64,000 bases of DNA from Bradyrhizobium manausense (GTDB taxonomy: Bacteria; Pseudomonadota; Alphaproteobacteria; Rhizobiales; Xanthobacteraceae): NCBI RefSeq assembly GCF_018131105.1, contig NZ_JAFCJI010000001.1, positions 3,694,001 through 3,758,000 of the forward strand. Reading direction: 5' to 3'. A program made the position numbers and the translations under genes. Each line of letters begins with the position of its first letter. Within the stretch, counting starts at the first letter, position 1. This document shows positions 8,914 through 16,712 of the stretch, piece after piece. The notes below the pieces were generated by a model that ran no database searches, had not been told where the DNA came from, and saw only the letters and a program-made list of their open reading frames with translations.

Positions 8914-9035
8914 TGTTGCTTCTATGCCTTGTCATTTTCAGGCCGCCTTTGACCGGCGACGCGTTTCCTCCGCGACAGGCTTGGTCCGCCATCGCGCTTC
9001 CCTTGCAAAATGACATAGATCACGTCGCGATCAAA

Positions 9036-9794
9036 CTACAACGCCGCGCCCCAGTTCCGCGCCGTCTGCAAGATCCAGTCGCGGTAAAGCGTGAGCGGCG
9101 TGACCCCGGTCAGTCCGCCGCAGCCGGCCGCTCCGTTCGGTCCCGTGGACCAGCTGATGACACCGACGAGCACGGCGCCACCAGGCTTGTCCTCGAAGAC
9201 CGGACCGCCAGAATCGCCGGTGCAGGCGCCGATTCCGTCGCGAACACCGTTGGTTACGGGATCGACCAGGCGGATCTGGAATGTGCCGGGCTGGCCTGTG
9301 GCCACGAGGCCGGCAACGCGCGTCGCGCCGCCACTCTTGCCATCGCCGCGCACGGTGACGCCAATGCCGACGATGGTGAAACGGCTGCCGAGACGGATTG
9401 GAATATTCGGTGCGCCGACCGTCACCGTCGATTTTCCCTTCAGTGGAATTTCGAGTTGCAGCAATGCCACGTCGGCGGTGGCGCGATGCGATTGCATCGC
9501 CTGCATGTTGAAGCTCGGATGGATCGCGACGGTGCGCACGTTCAGCAATTGCGGCTGACCGTCCTTGCTGCGATCTACGATCTTGTAGTCGGCGCCGGGC
9601 TGCACGCAGTGGGCGACCGTCAGCACAAGCTGCGGCGCGATCAGGCTGCCCGTGCAGAAATTGCCGCGCGAGCCAACGATGGTGACGACCGCGCGCGCAA
9701 CGCCATCCATCTGCGGCGTGCCGCCGCCGACAATGGCATGAGCCGGCGTGGCGAGCAGCAGCGCAGATACGATGAGAGTTGCAAGCTTCTTCAT
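9036..9794 (-). CDS. Secreted trypsin-like serine protease (S1 family)
   Basis: A 252-residue protease with a signal peptide (MKKLATLIVSALLLATPAHA). The mature chain would begin near IVGGG, which resembles the IVGG neo-N-terminus of activated trypsins and suggests either signal-peptidase activation or a very short propeptide. The catalytic triad is visible: His in LTVAHCV, Asp in TADVALLQLE and Ser in CTGDSGGPVF. Cysteine pairs typical of S1 proteases (NFCTG with AHCV; IGACTGDSGGP) are present. I chose ATG 9794 because the signal peptide starts there; longer frames upstream add only low-complexity sequence. It is divergent from the HAD gene with about 86 bases between them. Its likely location is the periplasm or outside the cell. 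The target protein is unknown. Confidence 0.87.
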   Translation of the reverse strand: MKKLATLIVSALLLATPAHAIVGGGTPQMDGVARAVVTIVGSRGNFCTGSLIAPQLVLTVAHCVQPGADYKIVDRSKDGQPQLLNVRTVAIHPSFNMQAMQSHRATADVALLQLEIPLKGKSTVTVGAPNIPIRLGSRFTIVGIGVTVRGDGKSGGATRVAGLVATGQPGTFQIRLVDPVTNGVRDGIGACTGDSGGPVFEDKPGGAVLVGVISWSTGPNGAAGCGGLTGVTPLTLYRDWILQTARNWGAAL

Positions 9795-9880
9795 GGGAAC
9801 ACGCTCGTATGTCGGCAGGACTGGCCCTTGCCGATAGCGCATGCTAGCCCTCTTGAAAAGGAATTGACGAGGGCAGGACA

Positions 9881-10516
9881 GTGGCGATCGAGGCTGTGAT
9901 CTTTGATTTTGGCGGCGTGTTGACGAGCTCGCCATTCGAGGCGTTTTCGCGATTCGAGACTGAGCGCGGCTTGCCGATCGACATCATCCGGCGCACCAAC
10001 GCCGCCAATCACCTCGAAAATGCATGGGCGAGGTTCGAGCGCGCCGAAGTCGACATCGAAACTTTCGATAAGCTGTTCGCGGCGGAATCGCTTGCGCTCG
10101 GCGCCGAGGTGGGCGGACGCGACGTGCTGCCATTGCTCCAGGGCGATCTGCGCCCCGAGATGGTCGAGGCGCTGAAGCGCATCAAGGCCAAATTCAAGAC
10201 CGGCTGCATCACCAACAATCTGCCGGCCAACGCCATCGGCAGCATGACCGGCCGCTCGCTCTACATCGCCGAGGTGATGGTGCTGTTCGACCACGTCATC
10301 GAATCGGCCAAGATTGGCCTGCGCAAGCCGGATCCGCGCATTTACCAGCTGATGGTGGAGACGCTGAAGGTCGATCCGAAGAAATGCGTTTATCTCGACG
10401 ACCTCGGCGTCAATCTGAAGCCGGCGCGCGAAATGGGCATGACCACGATCAAGGTTGCGAACGGCGCACAGGCGATCGCGGAGCTCGAGGCGGCAACGGG
10501 ATTGAGGCTGGGGTAG
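9881..10516 (+). CDS. HAD-superfamily hydrolase (sEH N-terminal-like, HAD-IA)
   Basis: A 211-residue HAD hydrolase starting at GTG 9881, with a GAGGGCAGG ribosome site just upstream. Motif I is FDFGGVL near residue 8, with the nucleophile Asp retained and the second Asp replaced by Gly. This form is shared with the phosphatase-like domain of soluble epoxide hydrolase and ACAD10. Motif II is near CITNN, the motif III Lys in IGLRKPDPRIY, and motif IV is VYLDDLGVNLK. It probably cleaves a small phosphate ester, but the second-Asp change makes general acid catalysis uncertain. It is convergent with mtnA; no functional link to methylthioribose salvage is shown, although HAD enzymes do occur in that pathway. 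Confidence 0.82.
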   Translation: MAIEAVIFDFGGVLTSSPFEAFSRFETERGLPIDIIRRTNAANHLENAWARFERAEVDIETFDKLFAAESLALGAEVGGRDVLPLLQGDLRPEMVEALKRIKAKFKTGCITNNLPANAIGSMTGRSLYIAEVMVLFDHVIESAKIGLRKPDPRIYQLMVETLKVDPKKCVYLDDLGVNLKPAREMGMTTIKVANGAQAIAELEAATGLRLG

Positions 10517-10575
10517 TCTATCCTTCGTCATCGCGCTCGCAACGACGGCTGGGGCGAGATATCGCCTAACCAGGA

Positions 10576-11685
10576 TTATTCGGCCGCAGTCGCGATCCGT
10601 TCTGGGAACGCGGCTGCAAGCGAAGCACGATCCGGCTTCAGCACACCACGCTCGGTGATGAGACCGGTGACAAGGCGCGCCGGGGTAACGTCGAAAGCGT
10701 AATTCGCAACCGGCGAACCCTCTGGCACGATACGCACTGTCTCCAGGCGACCATCGGCGGTACGGCCGGTCATGTCGGTCACTTCAATGCCGCTGCGCTG
10801 CTCGATCGGGATGTCGCGAATGCCGTCGTTGACGGCGAAATCGATCGTCGGCGAAGGCAGCGCGACATAGAAGGGCACGCCATTGTCATGCGCGGCGAGC
10901 GCTTTCAGATAGGTACCGATCTTGTTGCAGACATCGCCATTGGCAGCGACGCGGTCGGTGCCAACGATGGCAAGATCGACCATGCCATGCTGCATCAGAT
11001 GCCCGCCGGTATTATCGGGGATCACCGTGTGCGGCACGCCGTGGTGGCCGAGCTCCCATGCGGTAAGCGAGGCGCCCTGGTTGCGCGGGCGGGTCTCGTC
11101 GACCCAGACATGGATCTTGATGCCGCGCTCGTGCGCGAGATAGATCGGTGCCGTCGCAGTGCCCCAGTCGACGGTGGCGAGCCAGCCGGCATTACAATGG
11201 GTCAGCACGTTGACCGTTTCGCCCGGCTTCTTCCTCGCCGCGATTGCTTCGATCAGCTTCAGGCCGTTGCCGGCAATACCGCGGTTGATCTCGACATCCT
11301 GCTCGACGATCTCGTCGGCGCGGGCGTAAGCCGCTTCCGCCCGTTCGACAGGATCGATCGGCGCGAGCACCGCGCGCATCTCGTCAAGCGCCCATTTCAG
11401 ATTGATCGCGGTCGGCCGCGTCACGACCAGCGTGTCGTAAGCGTGCTTCAGGCCGGCGTCCGAGGCGTCATCGCGCATCGCGAGAGCCATGCCGTAAGCC
11501 GCAGTCGCGCCGATCAGCGGCGCGCCGCGCACCAGCATGTCGCGGATCGCCACCGCTGCGTCGTCGCACGAGGTCAGCCTTGCGATGATGAACTCGTGCG
11601 GCAGCCGACGCTGATCGATTGCGCCGACGGACCAGCCGTCACGTTCGCGCCAAATGCTGCGGAAATGCTTGCCGTCGACCTTCAT
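10576..11685 (-). CDS. mtnA: S-methyl-5-thioribose-1-phosphate isomerase
   Basis: A 369-residue eIF2B-alpha-like sugar phosphate isomerase that converts 5-methylthioribose 1-phosphate to methylthioribulose 1-phosphate in the methionine salvage or MTA-detoxification route. The family signature is clear: LVRGAPLIGATAAYG near the N terminus, the catalytic Cys region LTHCNAGWLAT, and the catalytic Asp in VGTDRVAANGDVCNKIGTY. The length is normal. It is the second gene of an mtnP-mtnA operon with 18 bases between the genes. No mtnB, mtnC, mtnD or mtnK is in the window, so the fate of methylthioribulose 1-phosphate cannot be read here. Start ATG 11685. Confidence 0.95.
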   Translation of the reverse strand: MKVDGKHFRSIWRERDGWSVGAIDQRRLPHEFIIARLTSCDDAAVAIRDMLVRGAPLIGATAAYGMALAMRDDASDAGLKHAYDTLVVTRPTAINLKWALDEMRAVLAPIDPVERAEAAYARADEIVEQDVEINRGIAGNGLKLIEAIAARKKPGETVNVLTHCNAGWLATVDWGTATAPIYLAHERGIKIHVWVDETRPRNQGASLTAWELGHHGVPHTVIPDNTGGHLMQHGMVDLAIVGTDRVAANGDVCNKIGTYLKALAAHDNGVPFYVALPSPTIDFAVNDGIRDIPIEQRSGIEVTDMTGRTADGRLETVRIVPEGSPVANYAFDVTPARLVTGLITERGVLKPDRASLAAAFPERIATAAE

Positions 11686-11703
11686 GGCGTTCTGCCTTTC
11701 GTT

Positions 11704-12579
11704 TCAGCCGCGCAGAATGCGCCCGGCTACCGCGTCGAGCTTTTTCAGAAGCTCGGGATCGCGCGCCTCGGGCGCGGTAATCAGCGCGGTGTCGAGCGCG
11801 CGATCCGAACCGATCGGGCACGGCTCATGCTCGCGCGGAAAATCCTTGGCGAGCCGCGCCACCAGCGCCTTGGCCTTGTCGGCATTGGACGTCAGCACGC
11901 GAATGATGTCCTGCACGGTGACGGCGTCGTGGTCGGGATGCCAACAGTCGAAATCCGTCACCATCGCGACGGTCGCGTAGCAGATCTCGGCCTCGCGGGC
12001 GAGCTTTGCTTCGGGCATGTTGGTCATGCCGATCACGGAATAGCCCAGCGTCTTGTAGGTCATGCTTTCCGCATAGGTAGAGAACTGCGGTCCCTCCATG
12101 CAGACATAGGTGCCGCCGCGCGCGAACGCGATGCCCTCGGCTTCGGCCGCGGCAGCAAGATGGATGCGCAGCCGCGGCGAGACCGGATGCGCCATCGAGA
12201 CATGCGCGACGCAGCCCTTGCCGAAGAACGAACTCTCGCGTTTGTGGGTGCGGTCCACGAACTGATCGACGAGAACGAAAGTACCGGGCGGCATCTCGTC
12301 CTTGAAGGAACCGCAGGCCGACAGCGAGATCAGATCGGTGACACCGGCGCGCTTCAGCACGTCGATATTGGCGCGATAATTGATGTCGGAGGGCGAGAGC
12401 CGGTGCCCCTTGTCGTGCCGCGGCAGGAACACGATCGGCAGGCCGGCAATGGAGCCGCGCCGTACCGGCGCCGACGGCTCGCCCCAGGGACTCCTGATCA
12501 CCTCTTCGTGCGCGCCTTCGAGGCCTGGCAAATCATAGATGCCGGAGCCGCCGATGATGCCCAATACCGCCTGCGTCAT
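11704..12579 (-). CDS. mtnP: S-methyl-5'-thioadenosine phosphorylase
   Basis: A 291-residue purine nucleoside phosphorylase-family enzyme that phosphorolyses 5'-methylthioadenosine to adenine and 5-methylthioribose 1-phosphate, the substrate of the downstream mtnA. The N-terminal phosphate-binding IGGSGIYDLPG is present. So is the family block around FLPRHDKGHR followed by SDINYRAN, and the purine-site region MEGPQFST with GMTNMPEA and the closing DFDCW. This gene opens the operon; mtnA follows after 18 bases. The pair lets the cell clear MTA made by polyamine and acyl-homoserine-lactone synthesis. Start ATG 12579. Confidence 0.95.
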   Translation of the reverse strand: MTQAVLGIIGGSGIYDLPGLEGAHEEVIRSPWGEPSAPVRRGSIAGLPIVFLPRHDKGHRLSPSDINYRANIDVLKRAGVTDLISLSACGSFKDEMPPGTFVLVDQFVDRTHKRESSFFGKGCVAHVSMAHPVSPRLRIHLAAAAEAEGIAFARGGTYVCMEGPQFSTYAESMTYKTLGYSVIGMTNMPEAKLAREAEICYATVAMVTDFDCWHPDHDAVTVQDIIRVLTSNADKAKALVARLAKDFPREHEPCPIGSDRALDTALITAPEARDPELLKKLDAVAGRILRG

Positions 12580-12697
12580 GCCCGCTCCACCCTGTTCGCC
12601 ACGTGCGACATGGTTAAGCTATGCCAGTTTTGCGGCGGTTTTGGAACGGGGTGGTGAGGGGATTGGGTCCGGGCGTTCGCGAGGACGAGCCCGGTCT

Positions 12698-12970
12698 TTA
12701 AGCCGCGGTCGCCGGCTGCAACTGGGTCGCGACCATCCGTTCCAGCGTCTCGACAGACTGGAAATTATCCGGCGTGATCTCGGTTTGCGGAATGGTGAAG
12801 TCGAACTCGGCCTCGACACCGAGCATCAGATTGACCATGTCCATCGAGGTCAGGCCGGCGTCGACGAGCTTCGTGGACGGCGCAACGTCGGCGGTGAGCG
12901 AATTCTGCTCGAGGATGCCCTTCACCAGCTTGATGATGCGGTTACGCACGTCAGTGTCGAAGGCCTGCAT
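12698..12970 (-). CDS. Acyl carrier protein-like (stand-alone carrier protein)
   Basis: A 90-residue carrier protein. The 4'-phosphopantetheine attachment serine is Ser42 in DAGLTSMDMVNLML, where Thr-Ser replaces the usual Asp-Ser. Four predicted helices and an acidic character fit the ACP fold. It does not look like the fatty-acid ACP: the attachment motif is divergent and it is not beside fab genes. It is divergent from the acyl-CoA dehydrogenase and amino acid:carrier protein ligase. In bradyrhizobia and agrobacteria, ligases of this type charge a dedicated small carrier protein with an amino acid, so this is the probable acceptor (inference from family and context). Start ATG 12970. Confidence 0.85.
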   Translation of the reverse strand: MQAFDTDVRNRIIKLVKGILEQNSLTADVAPSTKLVDAGLTSMDMVNLMLGVEAEFDFTIPQTEITPDNFQSVETLERMVATQLQPATAA

Positions 12971-13326
12971 GGTTAAATTCCCGTCTGTCCATAATAGATC
13001 GAACCTGTCGCTTGGTACGATGGGCGCGACGGGCCGATCTCACAATGGGCGCCAGCATTACTTCGCGTTTCTTAGTAAACGATGACTCAGATTGTCCGGA
13101 ATTCGGGCATCTTCCAAAACCCTAACGTGATCGCGGAAATCCGCGCTCTGCAAACAACCGGACCTTAACTGTTCGTTCGGAATTGCAGTTCGTTTACCCT
13201 CTATTTCATCGACGAATTTGAATTAAATCCGTAGCCTCCTCTCACAAGCAAAGATGGTCGGAGGATCGCCGATGGCATCGCGAATGATGCCGGCGGTCCC
13301 TAACGACGAAGCGGAGGCGGACGAGT
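12971..13326. promoter_or_regulatory. 356-base divergent control region between the carrier protein and the acyl-CoA dehydrogenase
   Basis: No established gene lies here. The middle part (about 13060-13230) is clearly richer in A and T than the flanks, as expected for back-to-back promoters. A perfect 6-bp inverted repeat (13132-13137 with 13140-13145, CGCGGA/TCCGCG, two-base loop) sits inside it and could be an operator or small hairpin. A short open frame with its own strong ribosome site occupies the last 55 bases. I cannot name a promoter class. Confidence 0.45.
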
Positions 13327-13340
13327 ATGAACGTGCGTGA
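13272..13340 (+). CDS. Possible 22-codon leader peptide overlapping the acyl-CoA dehydrogenase start
   Basis: ATG 13272 is preceded by GGAGG at a good distance (13260-13264). The frame runs 22 codons (MASRMMPAVPNDEAEADEYE then Arg-Ala) to a TGA at 13338-13340, overlapping the dehydrogenase ATG at 13327 by 14 bases in another frame. The dehydrogenase also has its own GGAGG at 13311-13315. An overlapping leader with a better-placed Shine-Dalgarno could couple or damp translation of the operon. It may equally be a chance frame; only the position and ribosome site support it. Confidence 0.25.
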   Translation: MASRMMPAVPNDEAEADEYERA

Positions 13341-14544
13341 AGCAGTCCTCACTGTCGACGAAACGCAGCCGAGCCTTCTTGAGCACGGCCCCTCTTTGAT
13401 CGAGCGCGCGGCGCGCACCGCCAGCGTGGCTGCGGCCGACGCTGACGGCGTTGATCGCGACGCCCGCTTCCCGCACAAGGCTTTCGACACCGCGCGCGAG
13501 CAGAAGCTGCTCGGCGTGATGATCCCGGTCGAGTTCGGTGGCTTCGGCGCTTCCATCTATGACGTCACCGACATCTGCTACACGCTCGGTCGTGCATGCG
13601 CCTCGACCGCGATGATCTACGCGATGCACCAGACCAAGGTCGCCTGCGTCGTCAGGCACGGCCACGGCATTCCCTGGATGGAAACCATGATGCGCCGGGT
13701 CGCCCGCGACCAGTGGCTGCTCGCCTCCTCCACCACCGAGGGCCAGAACGGCGGCAACATCCGCGCCAGCGCGGCCGCGGTCGACCACGCCGGCGAAACC
13801 GTCTCGCTGGTGCGCGACGCCACTGTGATCTCGTACGGCGCCCAGGCCGACGGCCTCGTCACCATCGCCCGCCGCGCCACCGACGCCGCTGCTTCCGACC
13901 AGGTGCTGCTGGCGCTCGCCAAGGACGATTATTCGCTGAAGCAGACGCAGGGCTGGGAAACGCTCGGCATGCGCGGCACCTGTTCGACCGGCTTCGAGCT
14001 GAAGGTCGATTGCTCCGCCGATCGCGTCTTCCCGGAAGCCTATGACAAGATCCATGCGCAAACCATGACGCCGTTTGCGCATCTGTGCTGGTCGTCGGTC
14101 TGGGCCGGCATTGCCGCCGCCTCGGTCACGCGCGCGCAGGCTTTCGTCCGCAAGGCCGCCCGTAGCTCCGGCGGCCAGATGCCGCCGGCCGCCGCGCACT
14201 TCACCGCCGCTAAAATGTCGCTGGCAAAGCTTCGCGCATTGATCGCTGCCAATGTCGACGCCTTCGCCCGCGCCGAGCATGACGAGCGCGCGCTCGGCTC
14301 GCTCGACTTCCAATCCTCGATCACGCTGCTGAAGGTGCAGGCCTCCGAGATCGCGGTCGAGACCGTGATGCATGCGATGCGCACCGCTGGCCTGTCCGGC
14401 TACCGCAACGACGGCGAGTTCACCATGGGCCGCCATCTGCGCGACGTGCTGTCGTCGCCGATCATGATCAACAACGACCGCATTCTTGCCAACGCCGCCA
14501 CGTCGACCCTGATGAGCGGCGTACCGACAAGCCTTCGTGACTAA
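13327..14544 (+). CDS. Acyl-CoA dehydrogenase family flavoprotein
   Basis: A 405-residue member of the acyl-CoA dehydrogenase fold. It has an N-terminal helical domain (LLGVMIPVEFGGFGAS), a central beta domain (LLASSTTEGQNGGNI, where the FAD/substrate strands lie) and a C-terminal four-helix bundle. Expected chemistry is FAD-dependent alpha,beta-dehydrogenation of a thioester, or a related flavin hydroxylation. The next gene 39 bases on charges amino acids onto a carrier protein, so the thioester may be an aminoacyl group on that carrier instead of a CoA ester, as in pyrrole-forming prolyl-carrier oxidases. That role is inference. Start ATG 13327 has a GGAGG 11 bases upstream. Confidence 0.85.
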   Translation: MNVREAVLTVDETQPSLLEHGPSLIERAARTASVAAADADGVDRDARFPHKAFDTAREQKLLGVMIPVEFGGFGASIYDVTDICYTLGRACASTAMIYAMHQTKVACVVRHGHGIPWMETMMRRVARDQWLLASSTTEGQNGGNIRASAAAVDHAGETVSLVRDATVISYGAQADGLVTIARRATDAAASDQVLLALAKDDYSLKQTQGWETLGMRGTCSTGFELKVDCSADRVFPEAYDKIHAQTMTPFAHLCWSSVWAGIAAASVTRAQAFVRKAARSSGGQMPPAAAHFTAAKMSLAKLRALIAANVDAFARAEHDERALGSLDFQSSITLLKVQASEIAVETVMHAMRTAGLSGYRNDGEFTMGRHLRDVLSSPIMINNDRILANAATSTLMSGVPTSLRD

Positions 14545-14583
14545 ATCAACAAGAACAAATTTGAGATAGCAGGACACCCTCCC

Positions 14584-15564
14584 ATGAACATTGCCGTCCT
14601 TCCCGATTCGCCCGAGACTGCGCCTGAGATCGTCGATCCGCTCGATCATCTCGCCGACAAGCTGTTCCACCGCATGGGCTCGGACGGCGTCTACGCCCGC
14701 ACCGCGCTTTATGAGGGCGTCGTCGAGAAACTCGCCGCGCTGATCACCAGCCATCGCGAAGCCGGCACCGAAGCACTGCGCTTTCCGCCGGTCATGAGCC
14801 GCGCGCAGCTGGAGAAGTCCGGCTATCTCAAGAGCTTTCCGAACCTGCTTGGCTGCGTCTGCGGCCTGCACGGCACCGAACGCGAGATCAATGCCGCGGT
14901 GAGCCGCTTCGATGCCGGCGGCGACTGGACCACATCGCTCTCGCCCGCCGACCTCGTGCTCTCGCCCGCCGCCTGCTATCCGGTCTATCCGATCGCGGCG
15001 AGCCGCGGCCAGTTGCCGAAGGGCGGCCTGCGCTTCGACGTCGCGGCCGACTGCTTCCGCCGCGAGCCGTCGAAGCATCTCGACCGGCTGCAATCGTTCC
15101 GGATGCGCGAATATGTCTGCATCGGCACGCCCGATGATGTCGCCGATTTCCGCGAGCGCTGGATGGTGCGCGCCCAGGCAATCGCGACCGATCTCGGCCT
15201 GACCTTTCGCGTCGACTACGCCAGCGACCCCTTCTTCGGCCGCGTCGGCCAGATGAAGGCGGTGAGCCAGAAGCAGCAGCAGCTCAAGTTCGAGCTCCTG
15301 ATCCCGCTGCGCTCGGAAGAGCAGCCGACCGCGTGCATGAGCTTCAACTATCACCGCGAACATTTTGGCACGACCTGGGGAATCCAGGACGCCAACGGCG
15401 AGGCCGCCCACACCGGTTGCGTCGCCTTCGGCATGGATCGTCTGGCTGTCGCGATGTTCCACACCCACGGCACCGATCTCTCCGCCTGGCCCGCCAAGGT
15501 GCGGGAGATGCTGGCCATGCAGCCGCAGGTCGCGGCCGACGCTCACGGCGAGGGCTGGCGCTAG
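14584..15564 (+). CDS. Amino acid:[carrier protein] ligase, class II aminoacyl-tRNA synthetase homolog
   Basis: A 326-residue stand-alone catalytic core of a class II (atypical seryl-tRNA synthetase-like) enzyme with no tRNA-binding arm. Family members in Bradyrhizobium japonicum and Agrobacterium activate glycine or alanine with ATP and transfer it to the phosphopantetheine thiol of a small carrier protein rather than to tRNA. The zinc ligands described for the B. japonicum glycine enzyme map exactly: Cys131 (SPAACYP), Glu176 (FRMREYVC) and Cys279 (HTGCVAFG). Motif 2 is FRMREY and motif 3 is FGMDRLAVA. The divergent carrier protein at 12698-12970 is the likely partner. The stop codon is followed two bases on by a palindromic repeat. 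The biological product is unknown. Confidence 0.93.
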   Translation: MNIAVLPDSPETAPEIVDPLDHLADKLFHRMGSDGVYARTALYEGVVEKLAALITSHREAGTEALRFPPVMSRAQLEKSGYLKSFPNLLGCVCGLHGTEREINAAVSRFDAGGDWTTSLSPADLVLSPAACYPVYPIAASRGQLPKGGLRFDVAADCFRREPSKHLDRLQSFRMREYVCIGTPDDVADFRERWMVRAQAIATDLGLTFRVDYASDPFFGRVGQMKAVSQKQQQLKFELLIPLRSEEQPTACMSFNYHREHFGTTWGIQDANGEAAHTGCVAFGMDRLAVAMFHTHGTDLSAWPAKVREMLAMQPQVAADAHGEGWR

Positions 15565-15565
15565 A

Positions 15566-15610
15566 GCATGATCCGGAAACGTGCGAAGCCGTTTTCCGGA
15601 AAGATCATGC
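15566..15610. repeat. Palindromic rhizobial intergenic element directly after the ligase stop
   Basis: The outer arms GCATGATC (15566-15573) and GATCATGC (15603-15610) are perfect inverted repeats, and the inner arms CCGGAAA (15573-15579) and TTTCCGG (15593-15599) also pair. It is the GATCATG-type palindrome common between genes in Bradyrhizobium and related rhizobia (established knowledge). It could form a strong RNA hairpin and separate the ligase from the next gene. Confidence 0.75.
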
Positions 15611-15659
15611 CGAAACGATAGACTCTAAGAGGCCGGCCATTTCTACGGGCAAGACGAGC

Positions 15660-16535
15660 GTGATCCACACCAAGGTCCGATGCCGCGAGATCACCGAAGC
15701 CGACGTCGAGGCGGTCGCTGACCTCTTGACGCGCGGCTTCGTCGGCCGCTCGCGCGACTATTGGATCCAGGGTCTCCGCCGGCAGGCCTTCCGGCCTGTG
15801 CCGGAAGGCTATCCGCGCTTTGGCTACATGCTCGACAATGACGGCGTGCCGGTCGGCGTGCTGCTGCTGATCTACACAACGCGGAAGGTCGGCGACGAGA
15901 CCGCCATCCAGTGCAATTTGTCGAGCTGGTATGTCGAGCCGGCCTATCGCAATTACGCGCCGATGCTGACCAAGATCGCGCAGCGACACAAGCACGTGAC
16001 CTATCTCAACATCAGCCCGGCGCCGTGGACCTGGCCGATCATCGAGACCCAGGGTTTTCGCGCCTATTGCCGCGGCCTGTTCGTCTCGGTGCCGGCGCTG
16101 TCGCGTGCCCCGCGCTGGAGCAAGATCGAGGTCATCCCGCCGCACGCCAAGACGATCGAGGGACTTTCAGAGGCCGAGACCGAACTGCTGACGCGGCATG
16201 CGCGCTATAATTGCCTCAGCCTGGTCTGCCGCACGCCGAAGGGCGTCTTCCCCTTCATCCTGCAACCGGTGCGCATCCGACGCGGTTTCATCGCACCGCC
16301 CGTGATGCAGCTGATCTACTGTCGCAGCGCCGCTGAATACGCCGCCTGCGCGGGCCGCATCGGCCGGCTGCTGCTCCGGCTCGGCAAGATGTCGGTGATC
16401 GTCGATTCCAACGAGCCCATCGCGGGCCTTGTCGGTATTTATACCGAGCGCCGCGGCCGCAAATATTTCAAGGGCCCGCATCGTCCGCGGCTGGCTGACC
16501 TCACCGATACGGAACTCGTGCTGTACGGGCCGTAG
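15660..16535 (+). CDS. GNAT-like acyltransferase, uncharacterised, in the carrier-protein block
   Basis: A 291-residue protein. The N-terminal half has the GNAT order of elements: REITEADVEAVADLL (first helix), FGYMLDNDGVPVGVLLL (central strands), SSWYVEPAYRNYAPML (strand 4 and acetyl-CoA site region) and WPIIETQGFRAYCRG. The second half (about 160-291) is less conserved and may be a second, degenerate GNAT-like unit (YCRSAAEYAACAGRI). GTG 15660 is chosen because earlier starts run back through the palindrome and the ligase gene. The likely role is acyl or aminoacyl transfer, perhaps of the carrier-bound amino acid to an acceptor; that is inference from position only. Confidence 0.65.
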   Translation: MIHTKVRCREITEADVEAVADLLTRGFVGRSRDYWIQGLRRQAFRPVPEGYPRFGYMLDNDGVPVGVLLLIYTTRKVGDETAIQCNLSSWYVEPAYRNYAPMLTKIAQRHKHVTYLNISPAPWTWPIIETQGFRAYCRGLFVSVPALSRAPRWSKIEVIPPHAKTIEGLSEAETELLTRHARYNCLSLVCRTPKGVFPFILQPVRIRRGFIAPPVMQLIYCRSAAEYAACAGRIGRLLLRLGKMSVIVDSNEPIAGLVGIYTERRGRKYFKGPHRPRLADLTDTELVLYGP

Positions 16536-16712
16536 GAGCGTTCGCACCTACGATACCCCGACGTGCTGCGCTGCCTAACGCGTGGACTCTCCGCATTTGT
16601 AGTCACCCTCCGTAAACTACGGCGCTTAAGGGAATTTTCCCGCCTCTTCGCTAGGCTCGGTGGCTGAATAACGTTGCGTTAAGTCTATTGCCACCGAGAT
16701 CCCGCTGATCCC

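Noticed and set aside
12580..12697. A riboswitch or leader upstream of mtnP.
   Set aside because: No SAM-type core, pairing pattern or terminator was found in the gap. The sequence is ordinary.
13300..15546. A very long open frame (748 codons) on the minus strand opposite the dehydrogenase and ligase genes.
   Set aside because: It is the antisense shadow of two well-supported genes with high GC third positions. Its translation is rich in Arg, His, Gly and Ala and shows no fold or motif.
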